Source of the DNA: an uncultured Anaerolineales bacterium
Lineage (GTDB): Bacteria; Chloroflexota; Anaerolineae; Anaerolineales; UBA11657
DNA: 5,399 nt
Reading direction: 5' to 3'
NCBI GenBank assembly: GCA_913031335.1
Contig: CAJWGI010000112.1
Coordinates: 1 to 5,399, forward strand
Shown: one piece after another, positions 1-5,399 of the stretch
Layout: every line of letters begins with the position of its first letter
How positions within the stretch are numbered: position 1 is the stretch's first letter
Translations under genes and position numbers: made by a program
The notes under the pieces: model-generated
The model's input: the letters and a program-made list of their open reading frames with translations, nothing else
What the model was told of the DNA's origin: nothing
Database searches by the model: none

Positions 1-102
1 GCAAACCCCCAACATAAACGTAGCACAAACTTCGTTCGCTGTAAGCAGCCGCCTCAGGGATTCGCGGTTGCACGCTCTCCTAATGAGTCGGGCCGCCGAA
101 GT
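1..102. other. Intergenic stretch left of miaB; no gene recognised
   Basis: No convincing coding region lies between the left edge and the miaB stop codon. On the minus strand an ATG occurs at 15-13, followed by four in-frame codons (Leu, Gly, Val, Cys) up to the edge. This could be the start of the next leftward gene, but no clear ribosome binding site or promoter precedes it and five codons cannot be judged. A possible hairpin lies at 45-71. No tRNA fold or uridine-tract terminator is visible. Confidence 0.4.
45..71. other. Possible hairpin downstream of miaB
   Basis: Bases 45-52 (gcagccgc) and 64-71 (gcggttgc) form an 8-bp inverted repeat with an 11-base loop. The one non-Watson-Crick position is a G.T wobble on the plus strand and an A.C mismatch on the minus strand. 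It sits about 30 bases past the miaB stop, where a terminator would be expected. There is no T-run after it on the minus strand, so intrinsic termination is doubtful and this may be chance in GC-rich DNA. Confidence 0.2.
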
Positions 103-1464
103 TCACGCAACCGTCACAGCGAGCGGGGGCGGGGCATCCACGGAGGCATCAGGCAGCCGGCCACGCAGCGACCATGGCCCAGCCCAAGTGATTTCCACAT
201 CAACGAGTTCAGCCGTGCGGTCGCGTTCATCCTCGAAAAACACCAGCTTGTTCGTGCGCGTGCGGCCGCGCCACTTCCCCCGGTGAAAATCCTCTACCAG
301 AACCTGCGCCCGCTCTCCGAGCAAGCGATTATTAATGTCGGCCACAATACCAGCCTGTAAGTCATCCAGTGCTTTGCGGCGACGCTCTTTCTCCTCCGCG
401 GGCACATCGTCCACCATATGCCGTGCGGAAAGTGTGCCCGGCCGCGGCGAGTATTTGGCGATGTGTACCTTATCCAGTTTCAATTCGGCCAGCAGGTCGT
501 GGGTGTCCTGAAACTGTGCTGCACTCTCGCCCGGAAAACCGACGATGACATCGCACGCGATTGACCCCGCCGGCATATGCACGCGGATGCGCCCGATAAG
601 GCTGCGATATTGCTCCACGGTGTAATCGCGGCGCATGTTCAGCAGTATCGTGTTGTTGCCGGACTGCACTGGCACTTCAATGTGCTCGCATATCCTCGGC
701 AGCGCGGCCACCGTGCGCAGCAGGTCATCATTCATGTAGTTCGGATGCGAGGTCAGAAAGCGGATGCGCTCGAGGCCGGGCGTCTCATGCACCACTCGTA
801 AAAGCTGCGCGAGGTCGGGGCCGTCTTTGACATCGCAGCCGTAGCGGTCGACAATCTGCCCGAGCAGGGTGATTTCTCTCACGCCCTGTGCTGCCAGGGA
901 ACGCGTCTCGGCCGCGATTTCGCCGACCGGCCGCGAACGTTCCATTCCCCGCCGGAACGGGACGATGCAAAACGCGCAGGCGTACGAGCAGCCATAGACC
1001 ACCGGCACATGCGCGCTGACCAATCGACCGCGCTGCGCCAACGGCAGGGTGAGTTCGCCGTCCTGGGCCGCATGGCGGCGCGCGACGGCCACGCGCTCGA
1101 CGTGCAGCTGATTCCGGTCGGCGATGCAATTCAGCAGCGCCGTCGGGTCAGAGGGAGGCAGGAAGACATCCACCTGCGGAAAAGCGCGCGCGAGTTTCGG
1201 GTTACCTTTTACCCCCACTAGGCAGCCCATCAGCCCAACCACAAGGCCAGCGTGGTCGCCGTTCTTCAGGCGCCCCACACGCTGCAGCCATCCATTGGCC
1301 CGATCCTCGGCGCTTTGCCGCACAACGCAAGTGTTCAGCACGGCCACATCGGCCTCGCCGATTTCATCTGTCGACGCGCCGCCAAGTTTCTCCAACTCGG
1401 AAGCCAAGCGCAGGCTGTCCGCCATGTTCATCTGACAGCCAATCGTGTGGATGTGGTATTTCAT
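103..1464 (-). CDS. miaB: MiaB, tRNA-2-methylthio-N6-dimethylallyladenosine synthase
   Basis: Radical SAM methylthiotransferase that adds the 2-methylthio group to i6A at position 37 of tRNAs reading UNN codons; cytoplasmic. The 453 residues are the usual family length. The N-terminal UPF0004 domain carries the three auxiliary-cluster cysteines: C10 (GCQMN), C46 (LNTCVVR) and C81 (LMGCLVG). The radical SAM core has CxxxCxxC at C159, C163 and C166, followed by the RRGMERSRP motif. Later motifs include LLGQIVDRYG (about 201-209), EVPVQSGNN (263-271) and VGFPGE (308-313). The C-terminal TRAM domain is about residues 383-437. GCQMN and the TRAM sequence favour MiaB over RimO or MtaB, though substrate class is inferred. 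In most MiaBs LLGQIVDRYG reads LLGQNVNAYG. The ATG at 1464-1462 gives the expected N-terminus immediately before the GCQMN motif. Only a weak Shine-Dalgarno is visible, but a good promoter lies just upstream. The gene is last in the leftward methyltransferase-miaB pair. The final ~15 residues (SVDAPPPLAVTVA) are a non-conserved tail. Confidence 0.95.
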   Translation of the reverse strand: MKYHIHTIGCQMNMADSLRLASELEKLGGASTDEIGEADVAVLNTCVVRQSAEDRANGWLQRVGRLKNGDHAGLVVGLMGCLVGVKGNPKLARAFPQVDVFLPPSDPTALLNCIADRNQLHVERVAVARRHAAQDGELTLPLAQRGRLVSAHVPVVYGCSYACAFCIVPFRRGMERSRPVGEIAAETRSLAAQGVREITLLGQIVDRYGCDVKDGPDLAQLLRVVHETPGLERIRFLTSHPNYMNDDLLRTVAALPRICEHIEVPVQSGNNTILLNMRRDYTVEQYRSLIGRIRVHMPAGSIACDVIVGFPGESAAQFQDTHDLLAELKLDKVHIAKYSPRPGTLSARHMVDDVPAEEKERRRKALDDLQAGIVADINNRLLGERAQVLVEDFHRGKWRGRTRTNKLVFFEDERDRTAELVDVEITWAGPWSLRGRLPDASVDAPPPLAVTVA

Positions 1465-1488
1465 GGCGCGTAGATTCTGCCTAAGTGC

Positions 1489-1517
1489 ATTCTACCAACC
1501 CGCGCAACCGCGGTCAA
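1489..1517 (-). promoter_or_regulatory. Sigma70-like promoter for miaB
   Basis: Read on the minus strand, a -35 element TTGACC (1517-1512) is followed by a 17-bp spacer and a -10 element TAGAAT (1494-1489). This is 5/6 and 5/6 to consensus with optimal spacing. Transcription would begin near 1482, leaving a leader of about 18 bases before the miaB ATG at 1464. The -35 overlaps the TGA stop of the upstream methyltransferase (1516-1514), so miaB could be expressed independently of that gene. Found by eye; no experimental support. Confidence 0.6.
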
Positions 1518-2284
1518 CGCGCGGCCCGCCGCCCAACAATGAGGAGCTCTCCGAGATCAAACGTCATGCGGCCGTCAACCTCGCGCGGGTTGAGCGCGGC
1601 GCGCGCCGCCGCCGGCGCCTGCAGCAGCATGACGCGCAAACGCGTGCGCGTGCGCTCGGGAACGCTCATACGGTCGCAGTATGCGCCGAAGTCAATTGGT
1701 GTGCGGAATTGCTGCCGGTGTTCAATGCGCAAGCCGGCGGTACTGAAGAAAGCCTCCCAATCAGGCAGGCTGTGCTCGAAATTGTGGCTGCGGTCCCGCA
1801 ATCGCTCGAATGCATTGATGAAGCGCACGGCCAGCGGTTCCGGCGGGGTGACGTTGTCGATGACGGCCACGCAGCCACCGCGCCGCACCACGCGCACGCA
1901 ACTATGCAGGAACGCACCGACATCCGCAAAGTGATGCGGGGCCAGACGACAGGTCACCACATCAAACGTGCCTTCCGGGAACGGCATAAGACCGGCGTCG
2001 TGCTGACAGAAGAGACCATTTTCAGCGCCGTTTTCCGCGAGCCAATCGCGCGCTACGCGCAGCATAGGCCCGGTGATATCGCTGGCGACCACTCTTTTAG
2101 CCAGCGGGGAGAGCACCAGCGCGGTGTGACCGCCGCCGGTGGCGATGTCAAGCGCCAGCCGAATGGGGTCACGTTGCAGCCGGGCCAGCAGCGCGCCCAG
2201 GCTCTCGCCCCGCGCGTACACGGAGCTGCGCACATAATCCATCGCACGGGGACCGAATTGCGCCTGAATCAATTCGTTGGTCAT
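1514..2284 (-). CDS. Class I SAM-dependent methyltransferase, substrate unknown
   Basis: A 256-residue small-molecule-type methyltransferase (Methyltransf_11/UbiE-like Rossmann fold), probably cytoplasmic. The N-terminus QFGPRAMDYVRSS (9-21) is typical of YcgJ-like family members. Motif I for SAM binding is LDIATGGGHTAL (45-56), the acidic residue closing strand 2 is D69 in VVASDIT, and the motif IV region is FDVVTCRLAPHHF (107-119). LHSCVRVVRRGG (126-137) is the helix and turn before strand 5. The open frame extends upstream to 2569, but that part overlaps the divergent LysM gene, looks non-conserved and lacks domain character. The ATG at 2284 places the conserved N-terminus correctly and has a GAGGGAG Shine-Dalgarno-like sequence 12 bases before it, so it is preferred. 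The 49-bp gap to miaB allows cotranscription, but no functional link can be read from the sequence. The substrate cannot be inferred; ubiquinone/menaquinone methylation is possible by homology only and is not claimed. Confidence 0.85.
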   Translation of the reverse strand: MTNELIQAQFGPRAMDYVRSSVYARGESLGALLARLQRDPIRLALDIATGGGHTALVLSPLAKRVVASDITGPMLRVARDWLAENGAENGLFCQHDAGLMPFPEGTFDVVTCRLAPHHFADVGAFLHSCVRVVRRGGCVAVIDNVTPPEPLAVRFINAFERLRDRSHNFEHSLPDWEAFFSTAGLRIEHRQQFRTPIDFGAYCDRMSVPERTRTRLRVMLLQAPAAARAALNPREVDGRMTFDLGELLIVGRRAAR

Positions 2285-2297
2285 GCAGCCACAATTC

Positions 2298-2304
2298 TCC
2301 CTCG
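2298..2304 (-). promoter_or_regulatory. Ribosome binding site deciding the methyltransferase start
   Basis: On the minus strand the purine-rich GAGGGAG stretch lies about 12 bases before the ATG at 2284-2282. The spacing is slightly long. It nevertheless supports this ATG over any start in the upstream open frame, which would run back through the LysM gene. Confidence 0.4.
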
Positions 2305-2334
2305 CAACGCGGTTCCAGTCAATCGCATCACCGC

Positions 2335-2340
2335 ATTCTA
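2335..2340 (-). promoter_or_regulatory. Candidate -10 element for the methyltransferase gene
   Basis: TAGAAT on the minus strand at 2340-2335 is followed by GC, making the same octamer TAGAATGC that forms the miaB -10 at 1494-1487. Transcription from about 2328 would include the GAGGGAG ribosome binding site and leave a leader of roughly 44 bases. The -35 position (2358-2363, ATGCCT) is poor. An alternative TTGACT (2322-2317), 17 bp, GAGAAT (2299-2294) has the better -35. It would start transcription within a few bases of the ATG and exclude the ribosome binding site, giving a nearly leaderless message. Confidence 0.35.
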
Positions 2341-2347
2341 ATTGGGG

Positions 2348-2353
2348 TACAAT
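2348..2353 (+). promoter_or_regulatory. Candidate -10 element for the LysM gene
   Basis: TACAAT matches the sigma70 -10 consensus at 5/6 and is placed so that transcription would start near 2360, about 26 bases before the ATG at 2387. The leader would then contain the ribosome binding site at 2371-2378. The corresponding -35 position (2325-2330, GCATCA) is weak, so an activator or other -10-flanking contacts may be needed. It also argues against the in-frame TTG at 2342 as a start codon, because that codon would lie upstream of the transcript start. Confidence 0.4.
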
Positions 2354-2370
2354 AGCGAGGCATCCGCTCA

Positions 2371-2378
2371 GAGAAAGG
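2371..2378 (+). promoter_or_regulatory. Ribosome binding site deciding the LysM protein start
   Basis: The purine-rich sequence gagaaagg lies 8 bases before the ATG at 2387, a normal Shine-Dalgarno distance. It supports the ATG over the upstream in-frame TTG at 2342. Confidence 0.55.
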
Positions 2379-2386
2379 CTGCGGGC

Positions 2387-3094
2387 ATGAAGGAAAACAC
2401 CGCTCTGACATTGGACGAGAAGGGCACGGCGGGTAAAACCTGGCGCGTGACTGCGCTGCTGGTGGTGGTCGTGGGTGTGTTGGGAGCGGCGGCTTACGCG
2501 GCGCAACGTTACACCGCCAGGCAATGGACCTTGTTCGCCACACCCACCGCCACGCCGACTTTCACGCACACGCCCGTGCTGCCGACCGCCACCCTTTTTG
2601 AGCCCACCGAAACCGCCACGCTCACGCCCACCCCCACGCGCAGCGGCCCGGTGAGTTACGTCATTCAGGAAGGCGACACGCTTTATTTTGTAGCGGACGA
2701 ATATGAAATCGACATAGAAGCCCTAATCGCCTACAACCTAGAACAAGGCATTGACCTGACTTCTCTCCTGCAGGTGGATCAGGAGATACTGATTCCGCCG
2801 CCCGATTTCAAGGCGCCGACACTGACGCCAATGCCCAGCGACGTCAGCCCCGGCACCATCATTGAACACACCGTGCGGCCCGGAGACATCTTGCAACTAC
2901 TGGCGGAGGAATTCAACACCACCCTCGACGCCATTCTGGAGGAGAATGAAGACCTGGCTGAAAACCCAGACGTGCTCAGCGTCGGGCAGAAAGTGCGCAT
3001 ACCCGTGGACCTACTGGCGCTGACTCCAGCCACGCCAACGCGCCAACCTTCGGCCACCGTTACTCCGCAGCCGTCGGCGACGCCGACTCCCTGA
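2387..3094 (+). CDS. Membrane-anchored protein with two LysM domains
   Basis: A 235-residue predicted surface protein. A short charged cytoplasmic N-terminus (1-20) is followed by one hydrophobic helix (about 20-40, rich in Leu/Val/Ala). No lipobox cysteine is present, so it is probably an uncleaved anchor or signal-anchor. A Thr/Pro-rich linker (51-87) follows. LysM domain 1 is about 90-138 (SYVIQEGDTLYFVADEYEI, ending ILIPPP) and LysM domain 2 about 161-207 (HTVRPGDILQLLAEEF, ending KVRIPVD). A second, shorter Thr/Pro-rich stretch (209-235) forms the C-terminus, with no further domain after it. LysM modules generally bind N-acetylglucosamine-containing glycans such as peptidoglycan, so a wall-binding role outside the membrane is likely, but no enzymatic domain is present. 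Both LysM domains are acidic. The start is the ATG at 2387, from the ribosome binding site at 2371-2378. It is divergent from the methyltransferase, and its last 35 bp overlap the end of queG on the other strand. Confidence 0.85.
   Translation: MKENTALTLDEKGTAGKTWRVTALLVVVVGVLGAAAYAAQRYTARQWTLFATPTATPTFTHTPVLPTATLFEPTETATLTPTPTRSGPVSYVIQEGDTLYFVADEYEIDIEALIAYNLEQGIDLTSLLQVDQEILIPPPDFKAPTLTPMPSDVSPGTIIEHTVRPGDILQLLAEEFNTTLDAILEENEDLAENPDVLSVGQKVRIPVDLLALTPATPTRQPSATVTPQPSATPTP
2537..2647 (+). repeat. Low-complexity Thr/Pro-coding linker
   Basis: Codons for Thr and Pro (acc, acg, ccc, ccg) dominate this stretch of the LysM gene, coding the TPTATPT-type linker between membrane helix and first LysM domain. 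Such mucin-like linkers are common in Chloroflexota surface proteins and can be glycosylated. The repeats are irregular rather than exact tandem copies. A shorter segment of the same type codes the C-terminal tail at 3011-3091. Confidence 0.6.
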
Positions 3095-4253
3095 CCCCGC
3101 CCCATGCCGCGAGCGCGGCCTCAATCTCCTGCAGCACCACGCGCTCGGTCTCCGATTCCCGTGCGGCGCGTAAGGCACTTTGCGCCGTATCCGCGCTGCA
3201 GCGGCCCAGAGCCCAGGCCGCATGGCCGCGCACCACCACGTCAGGATCGCTGCGGAGCGCGCGTTCCAGATGTGGAACGGCAGCGTTTTCGCCGCTGTTG
3301 CCCAGCGCCACCGCGACATTGCGCAAGAGGCCGCCGCGTTTAGCGCGTTTCAGCGCGCTTCCCCGAAACGCACTGCTGAATTCAGGCTGCGAAAGAGCAA
3401 GCAGCGGACCCGCCCGCGGGTGGGGCAACGGCGCGTGGGGCGAGAAATCAGGGTCACGTAGCGGCTGCGCGAAGCGCTCGTTCCATGGGCATACTTGCTG
3501 GCAAACGTCACAACCGAACACCCAGTCGCCCAGAGATTCGCGACGTTCTGCCGACAGCGCTCCACGGTGCTCGATAGTGAGATAGGAAATGCAGCGTCTG
3601 CTGTCCACCCGCCGTGGATCAGGCAGAATGGCGCTTGTCGGGCAGGCATCCAGACAGCGCGTGCAGCTGCCACAGCGGTCGGCGCGGAAGGGTTCATCCG
3701 GCGGCAGCGCCAGGTCCAACATGGCCTCCGCCAACAGCGTCCACGAGCCAACATCCGCGTTGATGAGCATGGTGTTCTTGCCGATCCAACCCAGTCCAGC
3801 GCGCTGCGCCAACACGCGCTCCAGCAACGGGCCGGTATCGGTGTACAGCCGGTGCTGCACCGGTCGCCCGGCCGCCGTCTGCACAAAAGCAATCAATTCC
3901 TTCAGGCGCTGCAGCAAGACGTCATGATAATCGCGACCCCACGCATAGCGTGCCACTCTACCGTTCAGGAAAGCCGGTTCCGGTAAGGGATGCTCCCCTT
4001 GAAAGTAATTTGCCGCCAGTACCAGAATGGATTCGCAATCGGGGAAAAGCGCGCGCGGGTCAGCGCGGCGTTCGCGGGCGCGCTCGCCGGCCATGTATTC
4101 CATGCCCGCGTGCAGCCCACCCGAAAGCCAGCACTGATACTCAGGCAGGTGCTCAGGCGGGTCGGGTGTGGTGATTCCGCACAGGGCAAAACCGAGCGCG
4201 CGGGCGCGCGCCTTGATGCGCTCAGCGAGCAAGCGGCCATTCCGCAAGTTCAA
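3060..4253 (-). CDS. queG: Epoxyqueuosine reductase QueG
   Basis: Cobalamin-dependent iron-sulfur enzyme catalysing the last step of queuosine synthesis: reduction of epoxyqueuosine to queuosine at the wobble position 34 of tRNAs with GUN anticodons. Visible in the 397 residues are the N-terminal DUF1730-type cobalamin-binding region with [11 protein letters not shown] (103-113) and the likely catalytic Asp139 in [22 protein letters not shown] (153-164) follows. The two [4Fe-4S] sites use [12 protein letters not shown] (C194, C197, C200, C204), C221 and [10 protein letters not shown] (C248, C251, C255). A C-terminal HEAT-type repeat region spans about 308-383 and is part of the tRNA-binding half in known structures. 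All key residues are intact. No ATG is available near the N-terminus. The TTG at 4253-4251 overlaps the uvrA TGA as TTGA and is preferred because it suggests translational coupling; TTGs at 4247 and 4232 are alternatives. The 3' end overlaps the convergent LysM gene by 35 bp, and the last ~12 residues are non-conserved. Confidence 0.95.
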   Translation of the reverse strand: MNLRNGRLLAERIKARARALGFALCGITTPDPPEHLPEYQCWLSGGLHAGMEYMAGERARERRADPRALFPDCESILVLAANYFQGEHPLPEPAFLNGRVARYAWGRDYHDVLLQRLKELIAFVQTAAGRPVQHRLYTDTGPLLERVLAQRAGLGWIGKNTMLINADVGSWTLLAEAMLDLALPPDEPFRADRCGSCTRCLDACPTSAILPDPRRVDSRRCISYLTIEHRGALSAERRESLGDWVFGCDVCQQVCPWNERFAQPLRDPDFSPHAPLPHPRAGPLLALSQPEFSSAFRGSALKRAKRGGLLRNVAVALGNSGENAAVPHLERALRSDPDVVVRGHAAWALGRCSADTAQSALRAARESETERVVLQEIEAALAAWGGVRESASPTAAE

Positions 4254-5399
4254 TTCGTTAAATACTTCGGCAGGAATTGCCCGGTGTAGCTCGCCTTCAC
4301 CGCCATCACCTGCTCAGGCGTACCCTCAGCCATTATCTCTCCTCCGAGGTCGCCGCCCTCCGGCCCCAAGTCTATGACGTGGTCGGCGACCTTGATGATG
4401 TCAGGATGATGCTCAATAATCACCACGGTGTTGCCCTGATCGGCGAAGCGCTGCAGCACCTCGATGAGCCGGTCGACGTCGGCGGCGTGCAGCCCAACCG
4501 AAGGCTCATCAAGCACGTAAAGGGTGCGACCGGTGGAACGCTTAGAAAGTTCCTTGCTCAATTTCACCCGTTGCGCCTCGCCGCCAGAAAGCGTTGTGGC
4601 TGGCTGCCCGATCTTAATATAGCCCAGCCCGACCGCCAGCAGCGTAGAAAGTTTGCGCTGCATCGGGGGGAAGTTCGCGAAAACCTGCGCCGCCTCCTCG
4701 ATACTCAATGCGAGCACATCGGCGATGGTCAGATCCTTGAAGCGCACCTGCAATGTTTCGCGGTTGTAACGCACGCCATTGCAGACATCGCAGGGCACGT
4801 AGATGTCGGGCAGGAATTGCATCTCGATGCGCAGCTGCCCCTGCCCCTGACAGCCCTCACAACGACCGCCCTTCACATTGAACGAATAGCGCCCAGGCTT
4901 GTAGCCGCGGATCTTGCTCTCGGGCAACTCCGCAAAAAGCTTGCGCACATGGTCAAAAAGGCCGACATAGGTAGCCGGATTGGAGCGCGGCGTGCGCCCG
5001 ATGGGCGACTGGTCAATGTTGATAATTTTGTCGATGTGCTCCAGTCCCTCGATGCAATCGTGCGCACCCGCCGCGGCGCGCGCGCGGTGCAAAGCCCGCG
5101 CAACGGCGCGGTAGAGAATGTCATTCATCAACGTGGATTTCCCGGAACCGGAGACCCCGGTGATGCAGATGACTTTGCCGAGCGGAATGCGCACGTCAAT
5201 CCCTTTGAGATTGTGCTCGCGCGCGCCGCGCACCAGCAGACATTCTCCGTTGCCTTCCCGCCGCGCCGGCGGAACGGCGATGGAGCGCCGGCCCGAAAGG
5301 TACGCACCGGTGAGCGAGTCCGGGTTGGCGATGATGTCGTCAGCAGTGCCCTGCGCCACTACCTCCCCGCCGTGGCTGCCCGCCCCCGGCCCCAAGTCC
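4250..5399 (-). CDS. uvrA: UvrA, excinuclease ABC subunit A (C-terminal part, cut by window edge)
   Basis: Damage-recognition ATPase of nucleotide excision repair; works as a dimer with UvrB in the cytoplasm on DNA. About 383 C-terminal residues of the roughly 940 expected are present, and the frame stays open to the right edge. It begins inside the end of the first ABC module ([18 protein letters not shown]). The second module follows with Walker [10 protein letters not shown] (5158-5132), [17 protein letters not shown] and the zinc-finger pairs CEGC (from 4861) and CDVC (from 4792). The ABC signature LSGGEAQR (4591-4568), Walker B LYVLDEP and the H-loop histidine in IIEHH complete it. All catalytic motifs are intact. 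Two small departures from the common E. coli-like sequence are EPSVGLH for EPTTGLH and EHHPD for EHNLD in the second module. The EPS form is normally seen in the first module. It ends at TGA 4252-4250, overlapping the queG start, so the two are probably cotranscribed and translationally coupled. Confidence 0.97.
   Translation of the reverse strand, partial: DLGPGAGSHGGEVVAQGTADDIIANPDSLTGAYLSGRRSIAVPPARREGNGECLLVRGAREHNLKGIDVRIPLGKVICITGVSGSGKSTLMNDILYRAVARALHRARAAAGAHDCIEGLEHIDKIINIDQSPIGRTPRSNPATYVGLFDHVRKLFAELPESKIRGYKPGRYSFNVKGGRCEGCQGQGQLRIEMQFLPDIYVPCDVCNGVRYNRETLQVRFKDLTIADVLALSIEEAAQVFANFPPMQRKLSTLLAVGLGYIKIGQPATTLSGGEAQRVKLSKELSKRSTGRTLYVLDEPSVGLHAADVDRLIEVLQRFADQGNTVVIIEHHPDIIKVADHVIDLGPEGGDLGGEIMAEGTPEQVMAVKASYTGQFLPKYLTN

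Noticed and set aside
1..102. tRNA or other structured RNA downstream of miaB
   Set aside because: No cloverleaf, T-loop sequence or CCA end could be matched on either strand; only one short imperfect hairpin is visible.
785..1129. Minus-strand open frame (114 residues) in a second frame inside miaB
   Set aside because: Arg/Ala-rich frame-shifted reading of the radical SAM region; miaB itself is uninterrupted, so no frameshift needs to be assumed.
2294..2322. TTGACT, 17 bp, GAGAAT as the main methyltransferase promoter
   Set aside because: It has a good -35 and spacing, but would begin transcription within a few bases of the ATG and leave out the GAGGGAG ribosome binding site. Kept only as an alternative.
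1445..2341. Long plus-strand open frame (298 residues) opposite the methyltransferase
   Set aside because: It is antisense to a gene with clear SAM-binding motifs, its translation is His/Arg/Gln-rich without domain character, and open antisense frames are expected in GC-rich coding DNA.
2342..2386. TTG start giving a 15-residue longer LysM protein
   Set aside because: The codon overlaps the probable -10 region, and a better-placed Shine-Dalgarno precedes the ATG at 2387.
2285..2569. N-terminal extension of the methyltransferase frame
   Set aside because: It overlaps the LysM start and promoter region, has low-complexity Arg/Gly/His/Ser-rich composition, and the family N-terminus fits the ATG at 2284, which has a ribosome binding site.
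3495..3986. Plus-strand open frame (163 residues) opposite queG
   Set aside because: It is a shadow of the queG coding frame, which holds both Fe-S motifs and the catalytic Asp; no recognisable domain in the plus frame.
5393..5395. TTG as a real start for a short UvrA-like protein
   Set aside because: The frame continues upstream through a conserved Asp (DLGPGAG) to the window edge, so this is an internal Leu codon of a full-length uvrA cut by the window.

Overview
The window looks like an ordinary chromosomal segment from a GC-rich bacterium. The best guess is Chloroflexota, Anaerolineae-like. This rests on a LysM protein with long Thr/Pro ('TPT-ATPT') linkers, a MiaB with the variant motif LLGQIVDRYG, and the LHRAR segment after the second Walker A of UvrA. 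The lineage is inferred from protein style only; there is no rRNA or other marker here.

Layout from left to right. Bases 1-102 are a short non-coding stretch downstream of the first gene, possibly with the first codons of a further minus-strand gene at the very edge. Then come a minus-strand miaB (tRNA ms2i6A37 methylthiotransferase, 103-1464), a minus-strand class I SAM-dependent methyltransferase of unknown substrate (1514-2284), and a 102-bp divergent promoter region. This is followed by a plus-strand membrane-anchored protein with two LysM domains (2387-3094), a minus-strand queG (epoxyqueuosine reductase, 3060-4253), and the minus-strand 3' part of uvrA (4250 to beyond the right edge).

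Two transcription blocks run leftwards. uvrA and queG are joined by a 4-base stop/start overlap (TTGA) and are probably one transcript. The methyltransferase and miaB lie 49 bp apart and could be cotranscribed, but miaB also has its own sigma70-like promoter (TTGACC, 17 bp, TAGAAT) overlapping the methyltransferase stop codon. The LysM gene is the only rightward gene. It starts from a divergent promoter region and its last 35 bp overlap the end of queG tail to tail.

Functionally, two of the five genes (miaB and queG) are iron-sulfur enzymes that finish modifications in the tRNA anticodon loop, at positions 37 and 34. uvrA is nucleotide-excision repair, the LysM protein probably binds cell-wall glycan, and the methyltransferase is unassigned. 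I found no mobile element, CRISPR array, RNA gene or evidence of an undescribed system. The most interesting points are the tight regulatory and overlap architecture: facing -10 elements in the divergent region, the promoter inside a stop codon, the TTGA coupling and the convergent overlap.
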